Shown: positions 22,106 through 31,008, counted from the stretch's first letter. The stretch: DNA of 64,000 bases from Nitratireductor aestuarii (GCF_014641695.1 NZ_BMIF01000002.1:434001-498000), one strand, 5' to 3'. Translations and numbers: made by a program. Notes: generated from the sequence alone by a model not told the origin.

Positions 22106-22540
22106 TCAGATGGCGTCACGAATCTGGTTTGCCAGATCTGCGAGAACGTCTTTGTGGTAGGGCAAACGCTCGCCGTAGCCCCAGACAGGTCCGGGCCAGT
22201 TGGCATCGCCTTCATTGCGGGCGATGACATGCACATGCAGCTGGCGGACGATGTTGCCGATTGCCGCCACGTTGATCTTCGTGCAGCCGGTCAGGTCTTT
22301 CAGTGCCTTGGACACAAGATTGGTCTCAAAGCTCAGCATCGCCTGGTCGAGCGGGGTCAGGTCGTGCGGTTCCTCGATCTCAGGACGCTGCGGCACCAGA
22401 ATCAGCCATGGCCAGCGGGAGTCGTCACGCAGGCGCAATTGGCAAAGACCAAGATTCGCCACCAGAAGGCTCTCACCTTCCAGGCGGGGATCAAGTTGAA
22501 ATCTTGGCCTGCGGCCGGGTTCGGAAACTGGCTTATCCAT
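22106..22540 (-). CDS. HIT domain protein (histidine triad hydrolase/transferase)
   Basis: This 144-residue cytoplasmic protein is of the HIT superfamily, which hydrolyses nucleotide phosphoramidates or dinucleotides. The triad region reads QLHVHVIAR. Relative to the classic H-x-H-x-H pattern the first His is Gln, while the nucleophilic and following His are kept. The FQLDPRL and WPWLILVPQR segments are typical of the rhizobial branch. The frame is open to 22657, but that extension would overlap the SRP RNA gene. The ATG at 22540 is therefore chosen. Substrate unknown. Confidence 0.85.
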   Translation of the reverse strand: MDKPVSEPGRRPRFQLDPRLEGESLLVANLGLCQLRLRDDSRWPWLILVPQRPEIEEPHDLTPLDQAMLSFETNLVSKALKDLTGCTKINVAAIGNIVRQLHVHVIARNEGDANWPGPVWGYGERLPYHKDVLADLANQIRDAI

Positions 22541-22628
22541 AAGGAACCAAGCTAATTTGCAGCCGAACCGGCTGCAAGCTTTATCGTAACAGCGTACTTG
22601 CAATTCTTCGCGCGATTGACGATATGGA

Positions 22629-22732
22629 ACCTGGGAGGTTGGTGGTGGACGAGCCACTCGCCAACCGGGTCAGGTCCGGAAGGAAGCAGCCCCAACGAGC
22701 CCGGCACGGGTCATTGTGCCAGCCTCCCACCT
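22629..22732 (+). ncRNA. ffs: Signal recognition particle RNA, small bacterial (4.5S) type
   Basis: The invariant Ffh-binding tip is present at about 22668-22691 (GGTCAGGTCC then GGAAGGAAGCAGCC). Flanking arms pair over a long helix: CTGGGAGGTTGG at 22631-22642 with CCAGCCTCCCA at 22719-22729. The length of about 100 bases fits the small SRP RNA, which guides membrane-protein ribosomes together with Ffh. It sits just before dnaX. The end points are estimated from the pairing. Confidence 0.93.
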
Positions 22733-22838
22733 TTCAGGCTTTCGGCCAGCAAATGGCTGCCGAACTTGCCGTTGCACGATTTAGCGACTACCCGTTCATG
22801 GGGAACATTCGCACAGCCATCATGGAGAGCGCGACCGC

Positions 22839-24656
22839 ATGAATGACGCCGGGCAGACTGTTGGCAGCAAGGCCGGCGCCTATCGCGTTCTGGCTCGAAA
22901 GTACCGTCCGCGCGATTTTTCGGGGCTGATCGGCCAGGAGCCGATGGTCCGCACCCTCACCAACGCCTTCTCCACCGGCCGAATCGCGCAGGCCTGGATG
23001 CTGACCGGCGTTCGCGGTGTGGGCAAGACCACCACGGCTCGTATTCTGGCGCGTGCGCTCAACTACAAGACAGCGACGGTCAACCAGCCGTCCATTGATC
23101 TTTCCGAAACGGGCGAGCATTGCGAAGCGATTCTCGAAGGCCGCCACGTCGACGTGATCGAGATGGACGCCGCTTCGCACACGGGTATCGACGATATCCG
23201 CGAGATCATCGATCAGGTGCGCTATGCGCCGGTGTCGGCCCGCTACAAAGTCTACATCATCGACGAGGTTCACATGCTCTCCACGCAGGCCTTCAACGGC
23301 CTGCTGAAGACGCTCGAGGAACCGCCGCCGCATGTGAAATTCATCTTCGCGACCACCGAAATACGCAAGGTTCCGATCACGATCCTGTCGCGTTGCCAGC
23401 GCTTCGATCTCCGGCGCATCGATGCGGCGCTGATCAAGGAGCATCTGGCGCGTATCGCCGTGTCGGAAGAGGTGCAGGCGGACGACGACGCCCTGTCAAT
23501 GGTGGCGCGTGCCGCCGAAGGTTCGATGCGCGACGCGCAGTCGATCTTTGATCAGGCGATCGCCCATTCCGGCGGCAATGTCACAGCGGAAACCGTGCGC
23601 GACATGCTGGGTCTTGCCGACCGCGCCCGCGTGATCGACCTGTTCCAGCATCTGATGCAGGGCGACGTGGCGGCGGCTTTGGCCGAGTTCCGCGCGCAAT
23701 ATGATGTGGGTGCCGATCCGGCGACCGTACTGACCGACCTTGCCGAGTTCAACCATCTGGTGACCCGCCTGCGGTTCGTGCCCGAGGCAGCGCATGACAA
23801 TGCGCTGTCGCACGAGGAGCGCCGGCGCGGTGCAGAACTTGCCGAGCGGCTGTCGATTCGCGTGCTGTCTCGCACCTGGCAGATGCTGCTCAAGGGCATC
23901 CAGGAAGTGCAGAATTCCAACCGTCCGGTGGCGGCCGGCGAGATGGTGCTGATCCGCATCGCTCACGCTGCAAATCTGCCGACCTTGGACGAGGCGCTGC
24001 GTTCGCTTGAAGGCATGGCGTCAGGTAATGGCGGTCCATCTCATCCAGGCGGCAACGGTGGTGGCGCGCCCCGGGGCAATGGTGGCGGCGTCAATGCCAT
24101 GGGCTCTGCCTATGTGCCGAGTGGCGGCGGTGGCGGCCAGACAATGCGGCTGGTGCAGTCGGAGCCCGCGCCGATGCAGGCGGCTCCGGTCCGTGCGCCA
24201 GAGCCCGAGCCAGTTGCCGATGTTCAGGTCAAGACGCTCGCGGATATCGCGGGTCTAGCCGAGACGCATCGCGACATCGCGTTCAAGATCATCTTCAAGC
24301 GGAATGTGCGGCTGGTGAGCATTGAGCCGGGACGGCTCACCGTCAATCTCGTGCCCGATGCGCCGAAGACGCTGCTGGGCGACCTGACCAACCGTCTGCA
24401 GAAGTGGACAGGGCGTCGGTGGATCGTTTCGGTCTCGAACGAGAAGGGTGGTCCGACCCTCTGGGAAGAGGAGAACAATCGCCGCGAGATGGCAATTGCC
24501 GACGCGCGGTCAGACCCGACCGTCGCCGCCATACTCAAGGCGTTTCCGGGTGCCAAGATCGTCGACGTGCGGATCCCGGATGCGGTGGCGCAGGAGATGG
24601 CGGCCGACGAGGACATGCCGGCTCCTGAACTCGATGCCGACGACGAAGACGAATAA
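22839..24656 (+). CDS. dnaX: DNA polymerase III subunit gamma/tau
   Basis: This 605-residue clamp-loader ATPase loads the beta clamp and couples the polymerases. Domain I has Walker A GVRGVGKTT (Lys63), Walker B IIDEVHML and the SRC motif in LSRCQRF. The zinc-binding Cys cluster of E. coli DnaX is reduced to a single Cys in GEHCEAILEGRH, which appears to be normal for rhizobia. A Gly-rich linker (about 390-430) leads to the C-terminal tau region that binds the alpha subunit. No slippery run of the E. coli type was noticed, so a short gamma form by frameshifting is not supported. It heads the dnaX-ybaB-recR operon. Confidence 0.96.
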   Translation: MNDAGQTVGSKAGAYRVLARKYRPRDFSGLIGQEPMVRTLTNAFSTGRIAQAWMLTGVRGVGKTTTARILARALNYKTATVNQPSIDLSETGEHCEAILEGRHVDVIEMDAASHTGIDDIREIIDQVRYAPVSARYKVYIIDEVHMLSTQAFNGLLKTLEEPPPHVKFIFATTEIRKVPITILSRCQRFDLRRIDAALIKEHLARIAVSEEVQADDDALSMVARAAEGSMRDAQSIFDQAIAHSGGNVTAETVRDMLGLADRARVIDLFQHLMQGDVAAALAEFRAQYDVGADPATVLTDLAEFNHLVTRLRFVPEAAHDNALSHEERRRGAELAERLSIRVLSRTWQMLLKGIQEVQNSNRPVAAGEMVLIRIAHAANLPTLDEALRSLEGMASGNGGPSHPGGNGGGAPRGNGGGVNAMGSAYVPSGGGGGQTMRLVQSEPAPMQAAPVRAPEPEPVADVQVKTLADIAGLAETHRDIAFKIIFKRNVRLVSIEPGRLTVNLVPDAPKTLLGDLTNRLQKWTGRRWIVSVSNEKGGPTLWEEENNRREMAIADARSDPTVAAILKAFPGAKIVDVRIPDAVAQEMAADEDMPAPELDADDEDE

Positions 24657-24684
24657 CTAAATACAACCGGATGCGGAGACTATC

Positions 24685-25008
24685 ATGCGTGACCTGATGG
24701 GCATGTTGGGCAAGGCCAAGGAAATGCAGGCCAAGTTCCAGGCGATGCAGGAAGAAATCGCCAATATCGAGATCGAAGGCCTGGCTGCTGCTGGCGCCGT
24801 CAAGGTGACGCTTTCGGGCAAGTTCGAGATGCGCAAGCTCTCCGTTGACCCGTCGCTGCTCAAGGCAGACGAGGCGGAGATCCTCGAGGACCTTATCCTT
24901 GCCGCACACAATGATGCGCGCGTGAAGATCGAGTCCGAGATGCAGCGGAAGACGCAGGAAATGACGGCTGGGCTGCCGATCCCGCCCGGGTTCAAGCTGC
25001 CGTTCTAA
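24685..25008 (+). CDS. YbaB/EbfC family nucleoid-associated protein
   Basis: This 107-residue DNA-binding protein is expected to be a dimer that coats or bends DNA. Landmarks are [39 protein letters not shown] and the end [14 protein letters not shown]. The first and last parts are helices around a beta sheet. It is placed 28 bases after dnaX and 80 bases before recR, the arrangement found across many bacteria, and so may play a part in repair or replication. Confidence 0.93.
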   Translation: MRDLMGMLGKAKEMQAKFQAMQEEIANIEIEGLAAAGAVKVTLSGKFEMRKLSVDPSLLKADEAEILEDLILAAHNDARVKIESEMQRKTQEMTAGLPIPPGFKLPF

Positions 25009-25088
25009 GCGGCCGCCCCTTTCTGCATGTTCTAATGGGCGGCCGAATGTGCCGCCCGTCCCATTTCTGACTACGTGACGAAGGTTCC

Positions 25089-25694
25089 ATGTCCAAGCGT
25101 ATCGCAGGACCGGAGATTGAACGGCTGATCCAGCTTCTGGCCAAGGTGCCGGGGCTTGGGCCCCGATCGGCCCGCCGGGCGGCACTGCATCTGATCAAGA
25201 AGAAGGAGCAGCTCTTCGCTCCCCTGAGCCTTGCGATGGGTGAGGCGCTGCAAAAGGTGCGCGTCTGCTCCACCTGCGGCAATGTCGATACGGTGGACCC
25301 CTGCACCATCTGCAGCGACGTGCGCCGCGATCCGGCAACGCTGATTGTCGTTGAAGACGTTTCTGACCTCTGGGCGCTGGAACGGGCGGGCGCGATGAAC
25401 GTGCGCTATCACGTGCTCGGCGGAACGCTGAACCCGCTCGACGGCGTTGGACCTGACGATCTCAACATTGCCGGGCTCATCAGCCGCGTTGCCGAAGGCG
25501 GGATCTCGGAAGTGATTCTGGCTGTGAACGCGACCGTCGAAGGGCAGGCGACCGCGCATTACATCACCGACCAGCTTTCCGGACTTGAGGTCAAGGTGAC
25601 GCGTCTGGCGCATGGCGTTCCGGTCGGCGGCGAGCTCGACTATCTCGATGAAGGGACTTTGACTGCGGCTATCAAATCGCGGACAACTTTCTAA
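25089..25694 (+). CDS. recR: Recombination protein RecR
   Basis: This 201-residue protein works with RecF and RecO to load RecA at gaps. An N-terminal helix-hairpin-helix ([20 protein letters not shown]) is followed by the C4 zinc finger [16 protein letters not shown]. The Toprim domain has [10 protein letters not shown] and [16 protein letters not shown]-terminal Walker-B-like tail reads [22 protein letters not shown] in outline. It is the third gene of the dnaX operon. recF lies in the same window at 32831-33991. Confidence 0.96.
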   Translation: MSKRIAGPEIERLIQLLAKVPGLGPRSARRAALHLIKKKEQLFAPLSLAMGEALQKVRVCSTCGNVDTVDPCTICSDVRRDPATLIVVEDVSDLWALERAGAMNVRYHVLGGTLNPLDGVGPDDLNIAGLISRVAEGGISEVILAVNATVEGQATAHYITDQLSGLEVKVTRLAHGVPVGGELDYLDEGTLTAAIKSRTTF

Positions 25695-25733
25695 GGAGTT
25701 CGGGATTCGGGCAGCTTCGATCGGGAGGATTAC

Positions 25734-26969
25734 ATGCGGCGGAGACTACGGGCACTCTTCGTTTCAGTTGTCATCGCCGCGTCGGGCGTACTTCCCGCTG
25801 CCGCACAATCCATCGACAAGCAGTTCCAGCAATGGCTGGTGAGCGATCTCTGGCCTGAGGCGCGCGCGCGAGGCATCGACCAGCGCGTGTTCAAAAAGTC
25901 ATTCGCAGGTATCAAGCCGAACCTGAAGCTGCCTGACCTCGTTTTACCTGGCCAGAAGGAGCCGACCGGCAGTAGCGGCCAGCATCAGGCTGAGTTCCGC
26001 GCACCTTCCGCCTATTTCGATTCGGTCCGGGGCATCGTTGCTGGCGGACGATCCCGCGCTTCCCAATACGCGCAGGCTCTTGCCGCCGTGGAGCAACGCT
26101 TTGGCGTGCCGCGCGGTATCGTGCTTGCCGTCTGGGGACGCGAGTCCGGCTTCGGCGGCGCGAAGATCCCCCACAACGCCTTTGAGGTGCTGGGCACCAA
26201 GGCGTTTCTCGCTACCCGCAAGGCAATGTTCCGCGAGGAGGTGCTTGCCGCGCTGGAGATGGTGCAGAAGCGCGGCGTCAGCCCCGATTCCATGCGCTCG
26301 TCCTGGGCGGGAGCGCTGGGTCAGCCTCAGTTCATGCCGAGCTCATACCTGAAATATGCCGTGGATTTCGACGGGGACGGACGCGCCGACATCTGGAACT
26401 CGGTGCCGGATACGCTGGCCTCCATCGCCAACTATCTGCGCAGCCACGGCTGGGTGCCCCGGCGTGACTGGGGTTTCGAGGTTCGTCTGCCGGCACAGCT
26501 CTCCTGCGCTCTGGAAGGGCCTGATCAAGGCCGTAGAGTTGCGGATTGGGCGGCCATGGGCGTTCAACGAATTTCAGGCAAGCCGTTCCCGCAGCAGGAG
26601 ATGTCGGGCGAGGGCTTCCTGATGCTACCGGCCGGCCGTAATGGGCCGGCATTTCTGGTGACGCCAAATTTCTACCGGCTGAAGGACTACAACGAGAGCG
26701 ATCTCTACGCGCTGTTCATCGGCCACGCAGGCGACCGGATCATGTATGGCGATGTCGCTTTCACGGCCCCGTGGGGCAAGGTGGAAGGTTTTTCGCGATC
26801 CGAGGTCGCTGCCATGCAGCGCGCGCTGGAGCGCCTGGGCCATGATGTCGGCGGCTCCGACGGGCTGGTCGGCTTCAAGACCCGGCGCTCGATCGGACTT
26901 TGGCAGGAGAAAGCCGGAATGGTTCCAACTTGCTATCCGGACAAAGGCCTTGTGGCAAAGATACGCTAG
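25734..26969 (+). CDS. Lytic murein transglycosylase, MltB-like, with peptidoglycan-binding domain
   Basis: This 411-residue exported enzyme cleaves glycan strands with 1,6-anhydro ring formation. A signal peptide occupies about 1-24 (ends PAAAQS). The catalytic SLT-2 domain has the active Glu in WGRESGFG, then ALGQPQFMPSSYLKYAVDFDGDG, the MltB hallmark. A C-terminal PG_binding_1 domain (about 350-410) includes VAAMQRALERLGHDVGGSDG. There is no lipobox, so it is probably soluble in the periplasm, unlike E. coli MltB. Confidence 0.92.
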   Translation: MRRRLRALFVSVVIAASGVLPAAAQSIDKQFQQWLVSDLWPEARARGIDQRVFKKSFAGIKPNLKLPDLVLPGQKEPTGSSGQHQAEFRAPSAYFDSVRGIVAGGRSRASQYAQALAAVEQRFGVPRGIVLAVWGRESGFGGAKIPHNAFEVLGTKAFLATRKAMFREEVLAALEMVQKRGVSPDSMRSSWAGALGQPQFMPSSYLKYAVDFDGDGRADIWNSVPDTLASIANYLRSHGWVPRRDWGFEVRLPAQLSCALEGPDQGRRVADWAAMGVQRISGKPFPQQEMSGEGFLMLPAGRNGPAFLVTPNFYRLKDYNESDLYALFIGHAGDRIMYGDVAFTAPWGKVEGFSRSEVAAMQRALERLGHDVGGSDGLVGFKTRRSIGLWQEKAGMVPTCYPDKGLVAKIR

Positions 26970-27030
26970 ATCGTCTCAGCTTTTTGTTGGAACGGTGAAA
27001 CGATCCAAGCTTCTGTTTTCTGGCAGTTCG

Positions 27031-27069
27031 GGACGGAAAACCGGTTCCCACTTTTCTGGAACTGCGCTA
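27031..27069. repeat. Extragenic repeat, copy A
   Basis: This 39-base element begins GGACGGAAAACC and ends TCTGGAACTGCGCTA. It lies 60 bases after the transglycosylase stop. A related copy is at 57354-57392 (about 31 of 39 positions the same by eye). The resemblance to short extragenic repeats seen in rhizobial genomes is from memory. Confidence 0.55.
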
Positions 27070-27153
27070 GGCCAGCCAAATCAATAGTTTACGTGTGATC
27101 CAATTGCAGGCACTATGCTGCTAATTGTTATCCAGCCATAGGAGAGGGTTGCC

Positions 27154-27588
27154 GTGCGTATCAATCAAGGACTCGGAAAACTCACCCTTGTCGGTCTCGG
27201 CCTCTTAGTGCTGAGCTCTTGTGCGGTCGTTGTGGACGAAGGTCCGCGCCCGCTACCGCCCCGACCAGGCGGGCCACAAGCCTGCACGATGGAGTATAAT
27301 CCGGTCTGTGGCGAGCGTGGGGGACGTCAGCAGACGTTCGGCAACAGCTGTTCGGCCCGTGCTCAGGGCTTCCGCGTCGTTCATGGCGGTGAATGCCGCA
27401 GCCAGTGGAGGCCTCCGGTTCCGCCGCGGCCAGCTCCGCCCCAGAGCCAAGCGTGTACGCGCGAATTCAGGCCTGTCTGCGGACAACGGGGCAATACGCT
27501 ACAAACGTTCCCGAACGCTTGTGAAGCTGACAGGGCCAATTTCCGCGTCGCCCATCCGGGCGAGTGCCGTCCTGTCAGAGGGCGCTGA
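27154..27588 (+). CDS. Lipoprotein with two Kazal-type protease inhibitor domains
   Basis: This 144-residue predicted outer-membrane or periplasmic lipoprotein starts at GTG with GGAGAGG upstream. The signal ends in a lipobox LSSC with acylated Cys near residue 23. Two tandem Kazal-like modules follow: ACTMEYNPVCGERGG...GECR and ACTREFRPVCGQRGN...GECR. They are joined by a Pro/Arg linker (WRPPVPPRPAPP). Each module has four Cys rather than six, as in short bacterial Kazal forms. By family it may inhibit serine proteases, perhaps of hosts, predators or competitors. The 3' end overlaps the convergent cpaA gene by 14 bases. Confidence 0.8.
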   Translation: MRINQGLGKLTLVGLGLLVLSSCAVVVDEGPRPLPPRPGGPQACTMEYNPVCGERGGRQQTFGNSCSARAQGFRVVHGGECRSQWRPPVPPRPAPPQSQACTREFRPVCGQRGNTLQTFPNACEADRANFRVAHPGECRPVRGR

Positions 27589-28096
27589 GCCGCTGCATGG
27601 CCCATTGGGCCAGTGGCGTCTGGGTGTAGGTGATCAATCCACCTATGCCCAGCGCAACGCCATATGGAATGCCAGCCTTGGCATCGGCGAAGTGGCGCAA
27701 AAGAATGTTGTTGCCGGTAAACGTGGCCCACACCGACTTTCGGTAGACCAGCAGGCCGAGCGTCAGCGCGCCGCCGAGTACAGCGGATGTGGTCAGGTAT
27801 TCGACCAGTGAGAGATTGAAGCCGAACCACACGGCTGTAGCAGCCATCAGCTTGGCATCACCGCCGCCCATCACGCCGAGCGCGAAAAGCGTGAATGTAA
27901 CCAGCAGGACTATGGCGCCCGTGCCGAGATGCAATCCTATGTCGGTGGAAGGCATTCCGGTGAGGAACGCGAGGAGGAAGAAGGCGCCGACCAGCAGAAG
28001 AGAAACGCGGTTAGCGATGGTCATGGAGATCATGTCCGACACGGCGGCGTACACCATGCAAAACGGGAAAATCAGAAGAACCGCACTCTCGACCAT
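27575..28096 (-). CDS. cpaA: Prepilin peptidase CpaA/TadV
   Basis: This 173-residue polytopic membrane aspartyl protease (A24 family) matures Flp-type pilins. The two catalytic Asp are in AAVSDMISM near residue 20 and GGGDAKLMAA near residue 78. Five to six hydrophobic segments fill the rest. It lacks the methylase domain of PilD, as CpaA/TadV proteins do. The Flp pilin gene lies 100 bases upstream on the same strand, separated by a strong hairpin. Confidence 0.92.
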   Translation of the reverse strand: MVESAVLLIFPFCMVYAAVSDMISMTIANRVSLLLVGAFFLLAFLTGMPSTDIGLHLGTGAIVLLVTFTLFALGVMGGGDAKLMAATAVWFGFNLSLVEYLTTSAVLGGALTLGLLVYRKSVWATFTGNNILLRHFADAKAGIPYGVALGIGGLITYTQTPLAQWAMQRLSAL

Positions 28097-28157
28097 GACT
28101 CACTACGCAAAACAGATAAACCGATGTTGGCAGAAACGTCTTAACAATGCGTGAGAG

Positions 28158-28189
28158 TAAGGCCATCGCCCGATGAGGCGATGGCCTTA
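28158..28189 (-). terminator. Strong hairpin between flp and cpaA
   Basis: A 13-base perfect stem, TAAGGCCATCGCC with GGCGATGGCCTTA, closes a six-base loop. The T run after it on the minus strand is weak. It may be a partial terminator or an mRNA stabiliser that lets pilin be made in excess over the peptidase. Confidence 0.6.
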
Positions 28190-28195
28190 ATAGTG

Positions 28196-28372
28196 TTATT
28201 CGCCGCTCTCGGGGAGTTCTCCTGCAATTTTCTTGAAGGTTGCTTCAAGGCCATCACCTACGGTGCTAACCGCACCAATAATCACGACAGCGATGAGCGC
28301 AGCGATCAGACCGTATTCGATCGCGGTTGCTCCTGATTCATCCTTGGCAAAACGTGCAAACAGCTTCGTCAT
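28196..28372 (-). CDS. Flp/Fap-type pilin (PilA)
   Basis: This is a short minus-strand gene of 58 codons that is easily missed. It reads MTKLFARFAKDESGATAIEY, a hydrophobic run GLIAALIAVVIIGAV, and a short polar tail ending GELPESGE. This is the Flp pilin layout. A basic leader of about 14 residues ends in Gly, cleavage after that Gly is followed by ATAIEYGL with the conserved Glu-Tyr, and one membrane helix comes next. AGGAG-like sequence (TAAGGAG) lies shortly upstream of the ATG. CpaA, encoded next, would process it, and the pilin would polymerise into tad pili for surface attachment. Confidence 0.93.
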   Translation of the reverse strand: MTKLFARFAKDESGATAIEYGLIAALIAVVIIGAVSTVGDGLEATFKKIAGELPESGE

Positions 28373-28635
28373 AAGACTGCTCCTTAGCTCCGATTTTTAA
28401 CAGCACTTCCGTGGGCGTTCTGTTGTGCCGTTCGAAAGTAGCCTGACCCTAGAGCGCAACTCTTGAAAGCTGTTTAATAAACAAGCTTACCTAATCCTTG
28501 CTTTGGAAGTTGCGGGTTGCGGTTAATTATTCCTTGCTGGTTGTTTACTCAATTGGAGGTACCCGCCGGTTCAGCTTTAACATCGGATTCACCTCTACAG
28601 CGCATGATGCAAACGGGTATCCGTTGGGGTGACAT

Positions 28636-29055
28636 ATGGCGGGACGTATGAAGTTTGGTCTGGCGCTTCTCTGCGCATTCTACGCATCAGCTGCGTTTAC
28701 AGCTGCAGCATCCGCTGAGGCGATCCATGTCTTTATGAACCAGGCCAAGATCGTCAAGCTGCCGAAGCCTGCCGATACGATCGTGATCGGCAATTCCGAC
28801 ATAGCCGACGCAACGGTGCAGGACCCGCAGACTGTGGTGCTGACGGGCAAGGGTTTCGGTACGACGAACCTCGTGGTGTTTGATACAGACGGCAAGGTGG
28901 TACTGGATTCCCAGCTGGCCGTGTCGCGCTCCACAGAGAATTCCGTGCGCGTTTACAGGCCTGGTCAAGTGCAGACCCTCTCCTGCTCGCCCTATTGCGA
29001 AGCGTCCTTTAAGTCCGAAGCCGAAGAGAGATCAGACGCTGAGATGGGTCGCTGA
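28636..29055 (+). CDS. Pilus assembly protein N-terminal domain protein (CpaC-like N-domain only)
   Basis: This 139-residue exported protein has a signal peptide at about 1-30 (ends AAASAEA). It is followed by a domain of the type found at the N terminus of CpaC/RcpA secretins: HVFMNQAKIVKLPKPADTIVIGNSDIADA, then VVLTGKGFGTTNLVVFD. It stops before any secretin core, so it is not a pore by itself. The tail has two Cys (SCSPYC). It is divergent from flp and leads into two TadE-like genes. It probably helps position or gate a secretin made elsewhere. Confidence 0.82.
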   Translation: MAGRMKFGLALLCAFYASAAFTAAASAEAIHVFMNQAKIVKLPKPADTIVIGNSDIADATVQDPQTVVLTGKGFGTTNLVVFDTDGKVVLDSQLAVSRSTENSVRVYRPGQVQTLSCSPYCEASFKSEAEERSDAEMGR

Positions 29056-29076
29056 GGCGGTCTTGCGGGGGGTGAG

Positions 29077-29631
29077 ATGACGGGGCTGCGCTTCGCATTC
29101 GGCATGGCAGCATCCTGCTTCAGGAGAAGGCTGCGCGGCTTTGCGGGGGATCGTCGCGGTGCTGCGGCGCTGGAGTTTGCGATCCTCGCGCCCATCTTCT
29201 TCATGCTGCTTTTCGCCATTCTTGAATGCTGCATCACGTTCGGCGCCCAGCAGATCCTGACCAACGCAACGGACGATATAGGGCGCGACATGCGTACCGG
29301 CCGGATCAGGCCGGAAGGGCTGACGACTGCCGTCCTGCATGACATGTTCTGCGATCGCATGCCGGCCCTGTTTTCCAGCGGCTGTCCCGGCCTGAAGATC
29401 GACGTCCGCAACTTCGACACGTTCGAAAAAGTAGCGGATGAATTCTCCAAAGGCATCGTGCCGGCAACGTTCCGTGTCGATCTGGGGGGGCCACTCTCCA
29501 AGAACATCATGCGGGTCTTCTATGAGTGGCCCGTTATTCTGACGGTTTTCAACGACCGTGTGGAGGACCCCAAAAGCGGAAAGACCCTGCTGTTCGCCAC
29601 ACAGACCTGGCAGAACGAGCCGTTCGACTGA
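29077..29631 (+). CDS. TadE-like minor pilin/pseudopilin
   Basis: This 184-residue membrane protein has a basic N terminus followed by GDRRGAAALEFAILAPIFFMLLFAILE. That is the TadE signature with the conserved Glu inside the helix, about residues 25-55. The rest is periplasmic with three Cys. TadE proteins are processed by the prepilin peptidase and are needed for Flp pilus assembly. Its stop overlaps the next start by one base (TGATG), showing coupled translation. Confidence 0.87.
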   Translation: MTGLRFAFGMAASCFRRRLRGFAGDRRGAAALEFAILAPIFFMLLFAILECCITFGAQQILTNATDDIGRDMRTGRIRPEGLTTAVLHDMFCDRMPALFSSGCPGLKIDVRNFDTFEKVADEFSKGIVPATFRVDLGGPLSKNIMRVFYEWPVILTVFNDRVEDPKSGKTLLFATQTWQNEPFD

Positions 29632-30221
29632 TGCGCCGGCTTGTGAGATCAGCAAGGGCATTCCTTCGCCGCACACAGGGCGTGGCGGCGGTTGAATTCG
29701 CGCTGCTGGCGCCGCTGATGATTGCCCTGTTCATTTTGACGATGGAATTCGCGCAGGCGATCGATACCAGCCGCAAGGTCGCTCGCATGACCGTGCAGAT
29801 CGGCGATCTGATCACCCAGCAACCGGACATGACGCCTACAACGCTGCAGTCGATCGTCAAGATCGCTGAAGCGACGATACAACCCTACAAGCGCAGCACT
29901 GCAGCGGTCCGTGTCACGGCGATCGACATCACCACGGGTTCAGCGCCGCAGCCGAAGGTCGCATGGTCAAAGTGCTACTACGACTGCGCCGCACTGCCTT
30001 CTGCCACGAAGGGTGCGACGGTGACGCTCAGCAACGACCTCAAGATCCCCGGCATGTATCTGATCCGTGTGGAAACGAGGCTTGCCTATCGGCCTATGGT
30101 CGCGTGGTCAGAGGGAGCGAAGCAGGTGCTGGGGCTCTTCTCCCTGGACAATATCATGATGGGCGACCGCTACGACCAGCATCCGCGCGTGAGCACGAAG
30201 ATTCCCTGTAACAACTGCTGA
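29631..30221 (+). CDS. TadE/TadG-like pilus assembly protein
   Basis: This 196-residue protein has the helix RRTQGVAAVEFALLAPLMIALFILTMEFAQ at about 14-42 and a periplasmic domain rich in Thr/Lys. The domain has one Cys pair in KCYYDCAAL and one at the C terminus (CNNC). The frame is open to 29526, but the ATG at 29631 overlaps the upstream stop and gives the standard basic start MRRLVRSAR. It is paralogous to the preceding gene. TadG's von Willebrand domain is absent, so TadE/TadF-like is the better call. Confidence 0.85.
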   Translation: MRRLVRSARAFLRRTQGVAAVEFALLAPLMIALFILTMEFAQAIDTSRKVARMTVQIGDLITQQPDMTPTTLQSIVKIAEATIQPYKRSTAAVRVTAIDITTGSAPQPKVAWSKCYYDCAALPSATKGATVTLSNDLKIPGMYLIRVETRLAYRPMVAWSEGAKQVLGLFSLDNIMMGDRYDQHPRVSTKIPCNNC

Positions 30222-30242
30222 GATCGTGTGGGGTGTTAGAGG

Positions 30243-30794
30243 CTAGTCGAACACTTCGCCGGGATAGACGCCCCAGATCATGCCCTGCTCGATCCAGCCT
30301 TCGTGGGTGCCAAAGCGCATCAGGCACCATGCGCCGTCACATTCCTTCACCTGGCCAGTCACGCCTGGCTCCACGTTGGCGATACGGCGCGCATTGATGT
30401 CGCGAGACGCCACGACCGGGAGCGTTGTTTCCTTGCCCTGGAGCCAGGGCGAGACGATTGCCGTGCGGGTGCCGGAAAGAAGCGCCTGGTTGACCCAGCC
30501 TTCGGTGCCATCGACGTCGCGAATGCGCCGCCAGTTGTCGAACTCCTGGATGATCTCCACCGGCAAACCTGCCTTGAGGTACATCCAGTCGACCGCATAG
30601 CTCGTGCCCGGCCCGACGCGGAGGTTAACCCTTGCCGATTTCAGGCTGACAAAGCGAGGGATCGGCAGGCCGCTGGAGCCCACCTTGACGGAGGCGCTTC
30701 CCTCCTCCGACTGGGCCATTGCTGGTGCTGAAGACAGGCCAATTGCGACAACGAGAATCGACAGGAACCCACAAAATACATCACGACGCCGCAT
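30243..30794 (-). CDS. Exported SH3-domain protein
   Basis: This 183-residue protein has a signal peptide at about 1-28 (ends APAMAQS). It has two bacterial SH3-like repeats: NLRVGPGTSYAVDWMYLKAG to WVNQALLSG at about 54-108, and a second ending WCLMRFGTHEGWIEQ. Such domains bind peptidoglycan or peptides in the periplasm. It is conserved in rhizobia as a single gene. It is convergent with the tad genes and has no obvious functional link to them. Confidence 0.85.
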   Translation of the reverse strand: MRRRDVFCGFLSILVVAIGLSSAPAMAQSEEGSASVKVGSSGLPIPRFVSLKSARVNLRVGPGTSYAVDWMYLKAGLPVEIIQEFDNWRRIRDVDGTEGWVNQALLSGTRTAIVSPWLQGKETTLPVVASRDINARRIANVEPGVTGQVKECDGAWCLMRFGTHEGWIEQGMIWGVYPGEVFD

Positions 30795-31008
30795 TTCTTA
30801 CTCCTGGAGCGGGGATGCCGCGCTGCCAGTATGCCTGCCGGCATCTTCAGTGCTGCGCCCCACGCAAAAAAATCGATGGCCTTTTCCTTTGTCTTGACTG
30901 CGCTTGCTTGCTAGACATCATCGCCTTCTGGCGACACAGGACCGGCTCCGCCTTGCAGTATTTACGGTCTTGGTTAAAGAGGTCTGAAGGAAAAGGGGTT
31001 GAGCTTTC

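Noticed and set aside
22839-24656. Programmed frameshift producing a short gamma form of DnaX
   Set aside because: No poly-A slippery heptamer with a following hairpin was noticed at the expected place.
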